Source of the DNA: Apostichopus californicus
Lineage: Eukaryota > Echinodermata > Holothuroidea > Aspidochirotida > Stichopodidae
Length of the DNA: 54,219 nt
Direction: 5' to 3'
NCBI GenBank assembly: GCA_020650975.1
Contig: JAIPMN010007427.1
Location: 1 to 54,219 of the forward strand
Shown here: piece by piece, positions 11,171 to 35,000 of the stretch
Layout of the letters: every line of letters starts with the position of its first letter
How positions within the stretch are numbered: position 1 is the stretch's first letter
Notes under the pieces: model-generated
What the model saw: only the letters and a program-made list of their open reading frames with translations
The model's database searches: none
What the model was told of the DNA's origin: nothing
Program-made: the position numbers and the translations under genes

Positions 11171-12348
11171 TTATTCCCTTTGTTCTGCTTCTTCTCCGAT
11201 GTAAGGTACATTCAAAACGATTTGTTTCCTATGCGCGAGTGTTGCCCTCGGTTGTTGATCTACATGGTAACCGAGAGCTTTGGGTATTGCGGGTGAGTCG
11301 CTAGGGCAAGTTTCCAACCAGCTATTAACTAGCTTTTCCTTTGAAATTTCTTGATGCGGGACCGTTGCGGAAGCACGTGTAGTATCATGTATGACATTAG
11401 CTCGCTCGGTCGCTTTTATCGTATCCAAGTCACTGTGCTTTTCCGTATGTCTCTTGGATAACTGTCTTAAATTAAGAACGAAATTACGATTGCCTTCGTT
11501 AACATACATCGTGTTACCGTCTTCTACAGCCACAACCGACTGCACCGCCGCGTCTGGGAATTGTGTCGACTCTTTATCGTTAGAACGGTATATCGATTTC
11601 ATGGTTAAAAATTGTTCAAACCCCTCTTCAGGGCGAGATCCACGCGGTGATCCAAATAACCGCGGTGTAGTGATTTTACGAGGCGTCTCTTCTTTCTGAT
11701 TCTCCGATAGTTTATAATGTTGGTTCAATTGAACGAACATTGTGACGTCATTCTTGTCATGTTGCTGGGAGTCTTCGTCATCATTCAAATCCAATTTCGG
11801 TTTTAAAGGTTTAATGACCAAATTCGGTCGAAATTCCGTTTGTTTTAGTAAAGAAGTATGTTCCGATTTTGCCCTACTCTGAGTCCTTTTGATGACCACT
11901 CCGTTTCCTGCATCTGTAGTAGGGATCGAACATAACTCTGTCCTCCCATCGAAGTCCTTGATAGTATCTATCTGTGTTTTAGCCGTATATGCTCTTGTTG
12001 GATATGAGGAACTGCTCCCACCACCACTCACATCCGACGAACCATGTATTTCCTTGGTCGTTCCATGCAGGCCAAACTTGCGAGCATCGCGAATTTCGGG
12101 TAAGTTTTTGTTCAACATATTACATGGTGTGTTTGCTAGCTGAGGTCCATTGTAAAACCGAGGTACACTGCGATAGGTGCTTGTGCGGCTAGTGGTGCGA
12201 GCGGACCCAACCAATACAGCGGTAGTGCTGCGACTTTTACTCCAAGTCGCAGGTGGAAGCGTTGATCGACCGGTAGACTTCCTCTGGGGAGGATCCTGCG
12301 AGTTTTTTGCCGCCTCCGCTGGCCCACTCAGTCCAACGATACATAATT
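11171..12348 (-). CDS. Orphan gene, large 3' exon (partial, at least 391 codons)
   Basis: I do not recognise the family. On the minus strand the frame stays open from about 12383 down to the TAA at 11173-11171, but has no ATG until about 12118. A plausible splice acceptor (CATCTTATAG) precedes 12348 and fits phase 1, so I read this as the last coding exon of a gene whose upstream exons I could not place. The alternative is an intronless gene starting at the 12118 ATG. The protein is hydrophilic and Ser/Thr/Arg-rich, with an Asp/Glu patch (LDLNDDEDSQQHD) mid-way. Notable pieces are IKRTQSR, several SP/TP sites (TPRK, TPRLFGSPRG), and near the end NSWLETCPSDSP. No membrane segment or signal is visible. 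IKRTQSR resembles IKRTRSR in the convergent 494-aa protein. An ATTAAA about 45 bases past the stop may be its poly(A) signal. Confidence 0.6.
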
Positions 12349-15300
12349 CTATAAGATGTAAAATGATAATTAAATGTAATCAGGCGATAACCACCAATTG
12401 AAGTATTTCATTTTTTATAACCATTCATCTGGTTGCAGTGCCAAAGTGTGCCCCTACCGTCATTATTCACACTCTCTCCAAGGACTTGACAGGAGGGAGT
12501 GTGACCCTGAGATATATACGGATTGTCATACAATATGTTAATGGTATGCAATGTAGCCCCCCAACCCCCCCCCCCACCCCGTCCCCTCCCATGTAGCGAG
12601 GTTTGAGTGTTTTTGTTCAGAAAAGTAAAATAACAACACGTGATTTTTGAAATGGTACATTATGTGGCATATACGATAAAATTTAGGTTTTAATTCGCTT
12701 TCTATACATATATAAGCACCTCATATAGGTGGATAGAAGACAAATTTTAGGATACTGCGCATATAGACAATATAAGACAGCTCCATAGTAAAGACAATGA
12801 TAAAGGACCCAGACAATCTTTGTAACATTGGACTTAGTAAAGTTGTCTCAAAATTCTATGCAATGAATTGGACTTCTATATGTAAGGTACCGTGTACCTA
12901 CCACATCGGTGTCTTCTTGATAAGGGTATTTCCCGATAGAACATGGATTGTTGAATGTTTAAAACAATCGTTTAACTCCATAACTCGATAAACTAAACTT
13001 ATAGAAACACAGTATGCCTGACGTAAAGTTTTCTTAATTTATCGTCAAAGCAATTATAATTTATCAAAACTTAAGATTTTTGGGCGTACTATAAGTGAGA
13101 CGATTCAAGACATTTGGAGAGTAGAAAAAACAGGAAAGAAAACAACATAATGACATATATATATGGCTGGAATGAAATGGGACAGTCATTGATGGGTGGG
13201 ATATCACACTTGCATGTGCGTGACCAAACCACTAGCGTCAATCGCAGTGCGAATTCAGTGGACTTTACAGAAGAAAAAAACATCGGAAACAGCATTACCT
13301 ATTAATTCACTTTTCCCACCGAGAATTATCTACAAATGCCGAAGAGAGTTGTACTCACCTTTCACAAAGTTTTCACGCCAATGCATGTTGACGACTTTTT
13401 GGTTTACTCCGGTATCTATATAGGCCTAGTCCTCTTTTTTTTTCTTCCGACTCTGTTGTTGAATTCTTTTGTTGATAATATTCAAAGTGAGTTAACTTCA
13501 ACTCATAGAGCTGACTAAATTATACAGTATACTAACATTGATTAACACTTATTAAGTCAAGCCATGGTAGCGATAATTATATACCCCTTTTTCCTCTCCA
13601 TACCACAAAGCTTCTGAGTTATGACACGGTTATGAATAACTGCATGGAACGTATGGGTTTTAGCCTGACCCCCCTTATATTGCTACCTTGGATACAGAAG
13701 GAACCCAATAACCCCTCTAAAATCGATCCAGAACAAAAGCCCACCGACCGGGTGGCTGTATTGATCGGATTCTATGCGCAGACTGAAAGCATCTTAGGAC
13801 ATGAAATCCTTGTTTCGATTTTTACGACACAGCTTAAGTTTTGAGGTATTCATGGGAGTGAGACGGCATTGTCTATCATTCTGTTTGTGAATCATTGTGT
13901 TTACACCAGACGATAATAGAATATCCTTCTATCCAATCAGACGTAAGACCCCAAAACCATGGGGATTATTGTATCCTAACAATTGGGGATTTTAGGATAA
14001 AACTGTTGTGTTTGAGAGTGAATATATGGGACAGCGAAAATCGGTGACTATTATTTTTATTTTCTAGCATGTTTGAGGGCAATACTGAAACTTTTTTCTG
14101 ACAAGTTTACCCATGGTAAACCCTAGGCGCCACCCCCACCTCCCCCGCAAAAAACAACATCATTTCACCTTACTGATCTAAGCTCTCAAATTGCCAACCA
14201 AACCACTATATGAAGATGGCCAGCTTTGGTGAACATGTATGTCTTTAGAAGTTTCCCCTAAAATTTGATACCATTTGAATTGGATACCTAAATGGCATTT
14301 GATCTCATTTCATTAATAACCATGATCTCATGGTACAAGCCTTCAAGGGCTCGAAATGGGACAGGGTACCCTGCTTAGCTAGCATGAGCACTGGGCAGGG
14401 GCAAGGTCATTGACAGGTAAATATTATAATCCTTCATCCGCATTGTTTGACTGTAAAACATACAAAAACAAAAATGGAATAAGAGGTAATTTATAGTTTA
14501 AGTCCATTAAATTTATTGCCATTTTTTTACCGTCAAATAAAAAAAAATCACATATCAAGCTGCGTGTCATACATTCAGCAACTTAATTCTGGCATTTTGC
14601 TAAACAAGGCAGAATAAGTACAAGAACAATATATAAAATTAAATCTTACAAACCGTGGAAGAAAGTTGCCATGGAAGATAAACTGATTTAACAATTGTTC
14701 CTTTTAATTCATTGATATGAAGACATGTCTCCTGTATTTTAAAAGTTTCCAAGACAACTGCAAATTTTATGCAAAGAGATCAAACAACAGGGGGAAAAAA
14801 AGCTGGAAAAGATCACAACATTGCAATGTAAACATTTGATGAAAGATAAAAACCACAGAATGTTGAATAGTTGTTCTACGGACATCGGGCGATATTTATC
14901 ATAAATCTATCAAAAATCAAAGGAACCCTGCAGAGAGACTTACCCTTTCTTCACCTTCAGGAAAAGGATGTGATAAAGCTTTACTTTTACAAAGAGTTTA
15001 AGTTTTTTTGTTATAGTTCAAAATGAAGACTAAAAGCATCATAGAATTTTGTCCATACCTTTAATTATTATTAATTTCAGATAGATTAGAGGGAAGTCAA
15101 AGATGATTGTGAAATACTACCAACTTTAAGTCCTCACAAACATTCATAAAGATCATAAAAATCTTCACAGACGATGGGGTGGGGGGAGGGGAAAGGGAGA
15201 CTGATGTCAGCAGCAGTGAAGTACATACAATACACCTAAATAAACAAGCACAGCAAAATGATAACTTTCCTGATAAGAGGTACCCTGGAAAATGAAAATC

Positions 15301-15845
15301 AAATTTTGTTACTTTTCCAGGCCGCAGGAACCCTGGAGATAGCTTTATTGCTAAATCAATCATCAAATCTTCTCCTAATATGACCCCTCAGTATGGTAAC
15401 AAATATAAATGATGCTTTAACTTAACCTTCGACTGAGAGGATTGGATGACAACATATCACCATCTCCACCAGACCCCTTGATATGAGCCAGCGATCAATA
15501 TGTTTTTACTGGTTGATTCATTTCATCTCATGCCATCCAGAATTCATTAATTATTTCTGCAGTTTCCTGATTGCGTTTTCCATCCTCTTAAGCTTTAGGT
15601 ATTATTCAGTTCCAAACAACCTTCATTTTTGTAAAAAGAGAAAAAAAGAAGTATTTATCTAGTACTGGATTGGCCCCTTCTCTAAGCAATAAATTCTATT
15701 TAGTTAATTTGATATTTGTTTTATGATCTCTATATTATGTTAGCTTCACCTTTTTATGATTTTGTTTATTGACATTTATGTTTGCACTACATGAAATATA
15801 AAGCTGTCTTTCTGCCAGGGTAATGATTTAAATAGCAAATGAGGA

Positions 15846-16013
15846 GAGAGAATAATTTGTTCCGTAACGCAACACAAAATGTTCTGCAAAAAGTGCAAAG
15901 ATGTGTAGCAGTTTCTGTAGACAGAACAACCAAAGTATTTTATAAGAGACAGAGCTCATAGCCTTCAAAAGTGCTATGCAAACTTTTCCATTTTTCCATT
16001 AAATTATTCCTTG
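15846..16013. mobile_element. MITE with CAGGGAATAATTTA-type ends, copy A
   Basis: The left end (GAGAATAATTTG, then ACACAAAATGTTCTGCAAA) and right end (TAAATTATTCCTTG) match the ends of related copies at 27755-27972 and 43269 onward. The internal stretch GAGCCTTCAAAA-type (here ATAGCCTTCAAAAG) and AAGATGTGTAGCA are shared with the 27.8-kb copy. The ends are inverted relative to each other, as expected for a small DNA transposon. No coding capacity. Confidence 0.55.
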
Positions 16014-16061
16014 CATGGGGACAAAGCAGCAAAGCTTCTATCTGAAATGTCTGTGAAAAGT

Positions 16062-16607
16062 AAAGGTACGTTTGAAACGTCTGCAGTCCCCCCAAGGCCA
16101 AGGTACATTTAAAATGTCTGCAGACTGTCCAAGGCCAAGGTACATTTAAAATCTCCTAAGACCGTCTAAGGTCAAGGTACATTTAAAATCTCCTCAGACC
16201 GTTGAAGGTCAAGGTACATTTGAATTGTACATCCAAGGTCAAGGTACATTTGAAATGTCCTCAGACCGTCCAAGGTCAAGGTACATTTGAAATGTACATC
16301 CAAGGTCAAGGTACATTTGAAATGTCCACAGATCGTCCAAGGTCAAGGTACATTTGAAATGTCCGCAGACCGTCTAAGGTCAAGGTACATTTGAAATGTC
16401 CTCAGACCGTCCAAGGTCAAGGTACATTTGAAATGTACATCCAAGGTCAAGGTACATTTGAAATGTCCACAGATCGTCCAAGGTCAAGGTACATTTGAAA
16501 TGTCCGCAGACCGTCAGAGTTATATTTGAAAAGTCTGCAGTCCTCCCAAGGTCAAGGTACATTTATAATGTCTGTAGACTGTCCAAGGTCAAGATACATT
16601 TGAAATG
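16062..16607. repeat. Minisatellite, 37/30-bp units in a 141-bp higher-order repeat
   Basis: About fifteen units share the core AAGGTCAAGGTACATTTGAAATGT followed by a variable tail (CCTCAGACCGT, ACAT, CCACAGATCGT or CCGCAGACCGT). Most units are 37 bp and a few are 30 bp. The order 37-30-37-37 occurs twice in succession with nearly identical sequence (for example CTCAGACCGT at 16260 and again at 16401), giving a 141-bp higher-order period. Edge units are more diverged, including AAGGCCAAGG variants on the left. The array lies beyond the 3' end of GOT1. Each central unit carries CAAGGTCA, the core of NR5A/ERR-type receptor sites; binding is untested. Confidence 0.9.
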
Positions 16608-16820
16608 AAGAAAAGACAAGAAAGAGCAAAACGAAATTGAGTTGCAAATAAGTATCGCAGAAGCTGAAGATTAAGAGAGTCACTGGAAAGTGAAAAATGT
16701 CTTTCAATCGCTATTTTGAAGAATGCCACACAACTAATAAAGACTGAATTTTGTCACTATGATAACAGTTTTTGCTTTATAAAATATTTTAAACGGCCAC
16801 TTGCAAATACTATCCTGGAT

Positions 16821-16826
16821 TTTATT
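16821..16826 (-). terminator. GOT1: Candidate GOT1 polyadenylation signal
   Basis: TTTATT on the plus strand reads AATAAA on the minus strand, about 145 bases past the GOT1 stop codon. It is the first canonical hexamer I see downstream. Confidence 0.5.
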
Positions 16827-16928
16827 CTGTTTTAGCTTTTTTTCACAGCAAAAGCTACAATTTCATTTTATAAAATATGATGATAATAAGCTGAAATGCC
16901 ACATGCCAGAAAAGGTTGGTAGAAGATT

Positions 16929-16970
16929 TGTCGATTACGAGGGTTGGATGGTAGATACTGCCTCTGTCCA

Positions 16971-17000
<30 letters not shown>
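16929..17000 (-). repeat. 36-bp tandem duplication carrying the GOT1 stop codon
   Basis: Two adjacent 36-bp units (16929-16964 and 16965-17000) differ at only two positions. The unit nearer the gene encodes the last residues EAVSTIKPS and the TAA stop. The other repeats the same codons and the TAA in the 3' UTR. Because 36 is a multiple of three, the second stop is in frame with the first. Confidence 0.95.
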
Positions 17001-28256
<11,256 letters not shown>

Positions 28257-29043
28257 TTTGCTTCTGTTGACTTTAAATCTTCTCTTTAAATGTTACACTG
28301 CAGTTAGTTACTGCACGTAGAGTTAACGGTGTAGTTCGGCAGTGGAGAATATTTACACGTTCGTCCCTCGATCAATCCCTATATGTACACACGCACACAC
28401 ACTATCATTTCAACAATTTCAACGGTAGTCAATTATGATCGTTACAACATAAATATTATCTAACATGGAAGCAACAGTACTCCCTCTAATTTGTCGAAAA
28501 GATCACAAAATGTAATGTTTTGATTTGCGATCATTATCAGGAACAACAATAACGCATAAAATGCTAGAATCTAAAATTTAATATTTAATTGTTCATTATA
28601 CTGCATACCTGTGGCGGCCACGGTAGAATAATAACGGAAGTTGTGAAAGATGAATCGCGGGAAAACAGAAAAACAGCAACACACTTGAGTACAATGCAAG
28701 TGTGTGTTGTGGACTACAAATTCCCATACAACTGTCAGCTTCTGTTTTAATTCTATGGGATTAGTGACATATTTCTGACATCAAGTATATGGCTACAACT
28801 ACACGGTTCAAATAGTATTACCAAAGTTTGAAATTGCACCTCAGCCGTTACACCTCCCAAGTCCCACGACAGGCATTGTATTTGTAACTTAGTTCAGCAC
28901 TTCCAAACAGGCCTAGCCTAGGCCTACCTCGTCTTAGCCTGACGTTAGGCCTGGAACGACTATTAATATAGCACGTTGCTAAATCTACACTAACTCAGTA
29001 CTCTGGATTACTAATATTTGCAGTTGTAACACCTGCCCTAAAT
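28257..29043. promoter_or_regulatory. Divergent GOT1/RNASEH2A promoter region
   Basis: 787 bases separate the two start codons. A compact cluster lies at 28633-28726: ACGGAAGT (ETS-like), GCGGGAAA at 28657-28664 (exact E2F core), and ACTACAAATTCCCA at 28713-28726, close to the ZNF143/Staf consensus ACTACAATTCCCA. No TATA box is obvious near either gene. This combination is typical of housekeeping bidirectional promoters. Transcription start sites are not known. Confidence 0.65.
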
Positions 29044-32000
29044 ATGGCCGACCAAGAAGAAACGCAGGAAGAAATCTCAGTGCAAGATTTTACAGATGGA
29101 GAAGTTGGAACAGCAGAAGTGGATCTGACCAAGTTTGAGATGGACAATAATAAGAATTTCACTATTCAATCACAAGTACCAAAAATATGTGAAGAGGAGG
29201 ATTGCTGTTTAGGTATTGATGAAGCCGGCAGAGGACCAGTATTAGGTACAAAGGGCTTTATTACTAAGTTTCAAATGGTACAGCATTACTCTAGTCTTAC
29301 TCAGCCAAGGCCTATCTGGTTAATATTGTCCAATAACTTGATAATTAAGAACCAGCAAAGTCAAACAAGATATTGGTTTATGAAAACCATTTGCATTCTC
29401 TTAAACCCCTTCACACTAGGCTATAAGATGAAAAAGTCTGATTATGTTTCTGAATTCTGGAAATCATCAGTAGTAGACATTAATTGCGGCAATAAGGGAA
29501 CAAACTATCACTCCTGCCACTGTATGAACATTGAATGTTTCTTATGACGTATAGATTACTCTCAAAGTCAAAGTCTCAAACATGGGATTCATGATTAGAT
29601 GAATCCAGTGTAGGCCAAGACCTGTTTTTGGTATCATGATATGTTGGAGTGAATGAGCCTTTTCATGTTTAAATCATTGTGAGAAAAAATATTAAATATG
29701 CAGCCAAAATGGCATCCTAAGGCAAATTTCCCTCTCCAATTATGATATCATTCCATGATCCATGTGATAGCAATGGCCTTACCACAAATGGTAGCACAGT
29801 ATCACAATTCTCCAAGTGGTTCTGTTTCTAGCAACATAAGATCTTATACACTAAACTTTGAATCATAACCTAATACTTGTTGGTATCACCAAAAAAATAA
29901 AATAAATTAAAGCATGCAAAAGAAGAGTCCATGACCGAGGAAGAATAGCTTGTAGTCAGGATAAAGTGTCTCTCACATATTGTTGCTTAACATACAAATA
30001 GTTAGAATCACATTTATTCTGTCATGCCTGTAATGAAAGGCATGCCACAATAAAGAAATGAATTGGGCATACAATGGTTGCTTTCTAAATACTTGAAGTA
30101 AGATTAATATTTATCCAAAGGCTCAAGAGAAGTGAATAACTATTGTGAACACTATTTCCTCTTTGTCAATCAAAAACTAATTTCTTTGAATACAGTCTTT
30201 TGTACTCAAAATTGAGATACTGTCATTTTCTCAAGAAACAATCTTATCCAGAATGTGAAATTTTAGACCTTTCTACAACTTGGTGTGCATATAAAAATGT
30301 AACAACAACCTCTTTCAGAAATACATTATAGAAAAATACATGATAAATTATTTCAAAACGACATGTTGATATTTCTGTAGTATGATATATCTGGTATTTA
30401 TACCTCCCTTCTCCCTAGCAGCATATTCCAAACTAATTTGACATACCCTGCATTTTATAAATAGTTAGACACTATAGTTGATGTAGTTTTCACATTTTCC
30501 CACGATTTGTTTTACTGTGTTCTCAATATATCTCTCTTTTTTGTCCTTCATGGCCACTAGCTTTGACAAACAACTTCTGTTTTCAATGGTGTCCATGATG
30601 TGTAAAGCTTACTGTAATTTAGCATTTACCAAGCACCCTGTATTCAATTTACAAACATGTGATGTGATAAAAATAAATTTGTATTGAACAGTAAGGCCAT
30701 TTCTCTACCAAACATTAGGAACTGTTTGCACATACTTTGCATGAAGTAAGAAATTCATACCTCTGCACATTTATTGTATTAATTTCTTCCCTTGATAGGT
30801 CCTATGGTGTATGGTGTGAGCTACTGTCCTCTCTCAAAAAATGATGAATTGAAAGCAATGGGGTTTGCTGGTAAGTAGGGCTAATGATGTATTATACTAT
30901 ACAATAGTATACAAATATACCTATCAGGAGATTTTTTTTACATGCAGCCAGGCAACCCCTCCCTCCCCCCAATGCCTTCACCATCTCAACCAAACACAAT
31001 GCACTAAATTTTTTCATTTGTCCCCTCCAACTTTGAAACTGGTTGACCCATTGAATAGCAATTCTCTGAAAATACTGCCAAAGCTTAAGTCGTGTTGCCA
31101 GATTGCCGTCATGTCTTTATTATGTGTCTGAAGGCGGGACTTTGTTGTCCGGAACCCAAGAGCTGTCGAAACATGAATTGTGGTCCAAAGAGACATGACA
31201 GCTCTCTTGCACCAAGTAGTCATGTCTTTGGGTATAATCAATCAAGTCATTTACTGTGTGACTGTTGCTTACATTCCTGAATTAACAATTAATTACCTAT
31301 ATAGCCATACTGCAAGACATGATGGGACATGACTCATGGTAGTGAAATCCTCTTACAAGATGTTCTGTCCCCTTTTTCTTTCTGTTTAAATAGTTTAGTA
31401 ATAGGGTCCACCTATTTTCATTCTACACTTCCACTTTTATTCTTAGATTCCAAAACACTCACCGAAGAACAACGAGAAGCACTGTTGAAGAGTATTCAGG
31501 ACGCCAGTGATTTTATCGGGTACAACGTGCAGATTTTAACGCCAAGTTACATATCAAGCTGCATGTTAGGGCGAACCAAGTACAGCTTGAACCAAGTATC
31601 TATGGACTCAGCAATTAGCCTCCTAAGGCTGGCTATTGATAGTGGAGCTAAAATTAAAGAGGTAATTTTTTATACATGTACAATACCGTTTACCCAGACA
31701 GGTCAAGCGTAGAGAAGTTTAAATTAAAAGAATCGGTCAGAAAGCTACAGGTAGTTTTCAAATTGTCATTTTCTTTCAAATTGTTTAATATTAAGATAAT
31801 TATATACTTTAATTACTTTGGTGTAGTGGTGTTTGGTATTTTGTTGCTTTATACGATATATATGAGAAACATCTTAACTGTTAGGATTACTAGATTTTGC
31901 ACATTATTATGTATTGAATTCTATTGCAAAATAATGTTCATGTGACGTGACTAATGTCACCTGCCGTTTGCACCATGTGATCTAGCTAACCCTTCTCACC

Positions 32001-35000
32001 ATCCTAAGTGAACACCTTATGAACCTTAAGCTATAGTGGTGCTCTTAACGATGTCATTCAGTGCATGATTTGTTGTAAATTTTACTGCAACTGGCTGGTT
32101 TCATTCTAAATGACAATGCTGTTGAGAGCTTCAATGCAGTTTCAATTTAACAAGAACACACTTCTTCCATATTGAATGGAATACTGTATTCGAGAAAAAG
32201 TAAAAATTAAAAAAAGCCAGGAATAAATGATATTGTATTCATAACAGCAAATTGAGCTTGTTCTAGGTTTTTCATTCAATGGAAAGTGATTGCATATACT
32301 GTACTGTTCTTTACACCTTACTTTCTGTTAAACACTACTGTACATGAGAGCTGATCGTGTTCGGTGAAAAACTTCTCATTTAAGTCACCAATGCATGAGA
32401 GACATTTTCACCGATGTCTTTATTGTTGTTCTTATGCCCTGTATCCTGTATTTCACAGCTAGTTTTCTTGTGCAAGTTGTGTTAACTTCTACAATTTTGA
32501 TTTATTTGTTTAGAATTTTTCCCCTGTTTTTTGTAGGTTTATGTGGATACTGTTGGAGATGCTTCAAAGTACCAGGCCAAACTTCAAGCACTTTTTCCTA
32601 CTCTTGACATAACAGTCACTCCAAAAGCTGATTCTAAATTTCCGATTGTTAGTGCTGCCAGTATTTGTGCAAAGGTGAGTCACTATACTATATAGTGGAT
32701 AGAAACTAAATCAAGTTTTATTAGTGTCAGCCCAAATGTTTATTGCTCTATAAACTTAGTACAAGTTTCCATACATGTAGGCCTCTAGACCAAAGGTCAA
32801 AATTCAGGTTTCTTTCACTCTACTCCCCCCCCCCCCCCTTAATAAGGCAGTCATAATTGCAACCAGAATAAGGTGAATAGTAGAAGGGAAACATGGCTCA
32901 ATTCAAAGAGCTCTCTTTAGTTTTTGTTGAGATTTGATGAGTTACTACATTTCATGCGCTCTCTGTGAAGCTTCAAACAACTTCCCTGGACATGGCTCTC
33001 TGAGTTAACATTTTCTAACTTGTTTTATTTGAAATATTCTAAAACTGAATTTAACTTTGTGAATTGGGGAGAGGAAATTAGACAAATCTGTCCCTGTATG
33101 CTGCAACAATTGGGTGGTGATTCTGATCAACCTAGTTTACGAATGCCGGCTTAACAAAATTATCTGCAAATTTATCAACTTTGGAGTTTGGATTTGGACC
33201 TTTTTTGAGAAGAAGACTTCTATCTGGAAAATGAAACCTGTTCCCCCTCCCCCTCCCACCCCCCCCTTGCCCTAGTCATATAAACTAGGATTGGTGGAAG
33301 GTAGAAACCATTATTATTCACTCATTAACTGCTTAGCGAATGGCTTGCCAAGTGCTGCTTTAAAAACAAAGAACAAACCATTTCATTCCTTTCATTTCAT
33401 TATTTTTTTGCAGGTAGTACGTGACAGAGTCATCCAGTCCTGGAAATTCAAAGAAGGCACTGTTTCTGCCACAGATAACTATGGAAGTGGCTATCCATCA
33501 GGTAATGTAATGTTCTAAACATGATGAGTTTAATATTTAGGCTGGGCGATAGTTAATAGGAGCAACTGTTTATTGCTATTTGATGAGTTCAATATCAATG
33601 AAGGGAAAACAACTTCACTTCAATTAAACTTCAAAGACCTAATGCACCTTGCAGCCATCGATTGACTGATGTTAATTAATCCTAACATAGAATGTATGAT
33701 CCAATCAATTTCCTAACATGCATAGACCAACATCTCATGGAAATCCCAAGATTTTGAAAACGATGTGTCACTTTAACTTTTGTTGAATGTTTGATGGTCT
33801 TTCTCATTTCAGATCCAGCAACCAAGAGGTGGTTGTCAGAAAATGTGGATCCAATCTTTGGATTTCCTCGTTTCATTCGTTTCAGCTGGAGCACCGCTAG
33901 CAACATCCTTGAGAAGAAAGCTGCGATAGTAGAGTGGTGAGAATCAATCCTAGTTTTAGCCTTTTCTGTTTTCATGTTGACCAAGGACAGCTTTTAGAAG
34001 CAGAAACTTTTTCAGACAATAGGTCATCATCATTGTTCCTGAATATTAGCATGCAAACATTGCAGCAAGCATTAAATCATATCGTCCTTGAGTTTCTGAT
34101 CCTCTCAAGCGGGCAAAGTCAATTGTAAAAATTGCGTGCTCAAACCAGTGGTGATTTTGAAGTTTAATAGTGTGTATGTCCAACTTTTTATCCAGTAAAA
34201 ATTTGCTAGGCGTTAAACAAAGTGCTTTCCTGAAAGTTTCAACTCTGTAAAGTTTGCTTAGAAATTTGAGACCTTGTAAGATATTTAAAAAGAAATTATT
34301 TTAAAATTTTGTGTGGATGTTTGTAGGAGATTGGGTTTGCTTTAACATAGGTGACCTTGCTTATTTTTTCTAGCATTCTTTGGGCCAATAATCATCTCAG
34401 TTCTTTATTAAAATAAAGTGAATTTAGCCAACTGTTTGCCCTTATAGTAGAGCTAAGGATTGTTGACTTTCATCCAGCACCCATTCAGTTTTAATCAGAA
34501 GTGTTGCGTAGACATTCAGAGACAATACGAATTGAAGAGATAGGAAATAAGATCTAAATAAAAATTGATTTGAGTTCAGTTTCCCATGGTTGATTTATTT
34601 ACAGTTGTTAATTTATTTAAGTATGAGTTTTAAGTAATTTTTTGTGATTCTGTCCAATCACCTACCCTCCCCCTTCCTCAGATAATAATACTCTTTACAA
34701 ATATGCTTCAATCTTGTATCTTTGTCTGTGGAAATAATAATGTACTCTATACCTTCCTTATTATAGTTCTGAACTTCTGAGCAGCGGCAGTTTACGGCAA
34801 AATTGAAGAAAAAAAATACTGTAGTTGATGGCAGGAAATTAGATACAAATTAAGTCAAATGAAATGAAAGTGCATAGTTGATTGGTTTCAAATTGACTTA
34901 ATCTTTTCTTTGCAGGGAGGATGATGATGAAGAAGAGGTTGCTAAGGGCAGCGCATCACTACTCTCATTCTTCGCACCAAAGAACTTTGACTCGCGGAAA

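Larger units (their letters stand above)
12349..16820. other. Region with no placed exons; possible upstream part of the orphan gene
   Basis: No open frame here is long or composed like coding sequence. Missing 5' exons of the orphan gene ending at 11171 may lie here, but short exons could not be told from background. The region carries C-runs near 12560, a MITE copy at 15846-16013 and the minisatellite at 16062-16607. Confidence 0.45.

Noticed and set aside
12136..12327. Minus-strand 63-codon frame overlapping the orphan exon
   Set aside because: It is an alternative frame of the 11171-12348 exon and starts at a non-ATG codon.
29044..29547. 167-codon open frame starting at the RNASEH2A ATG
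   Set aside because: Residues after VLG are intron 1 read through past a good GTACAA donor at 29246. The spliced product continues the RNase H2 family sequence exactly.
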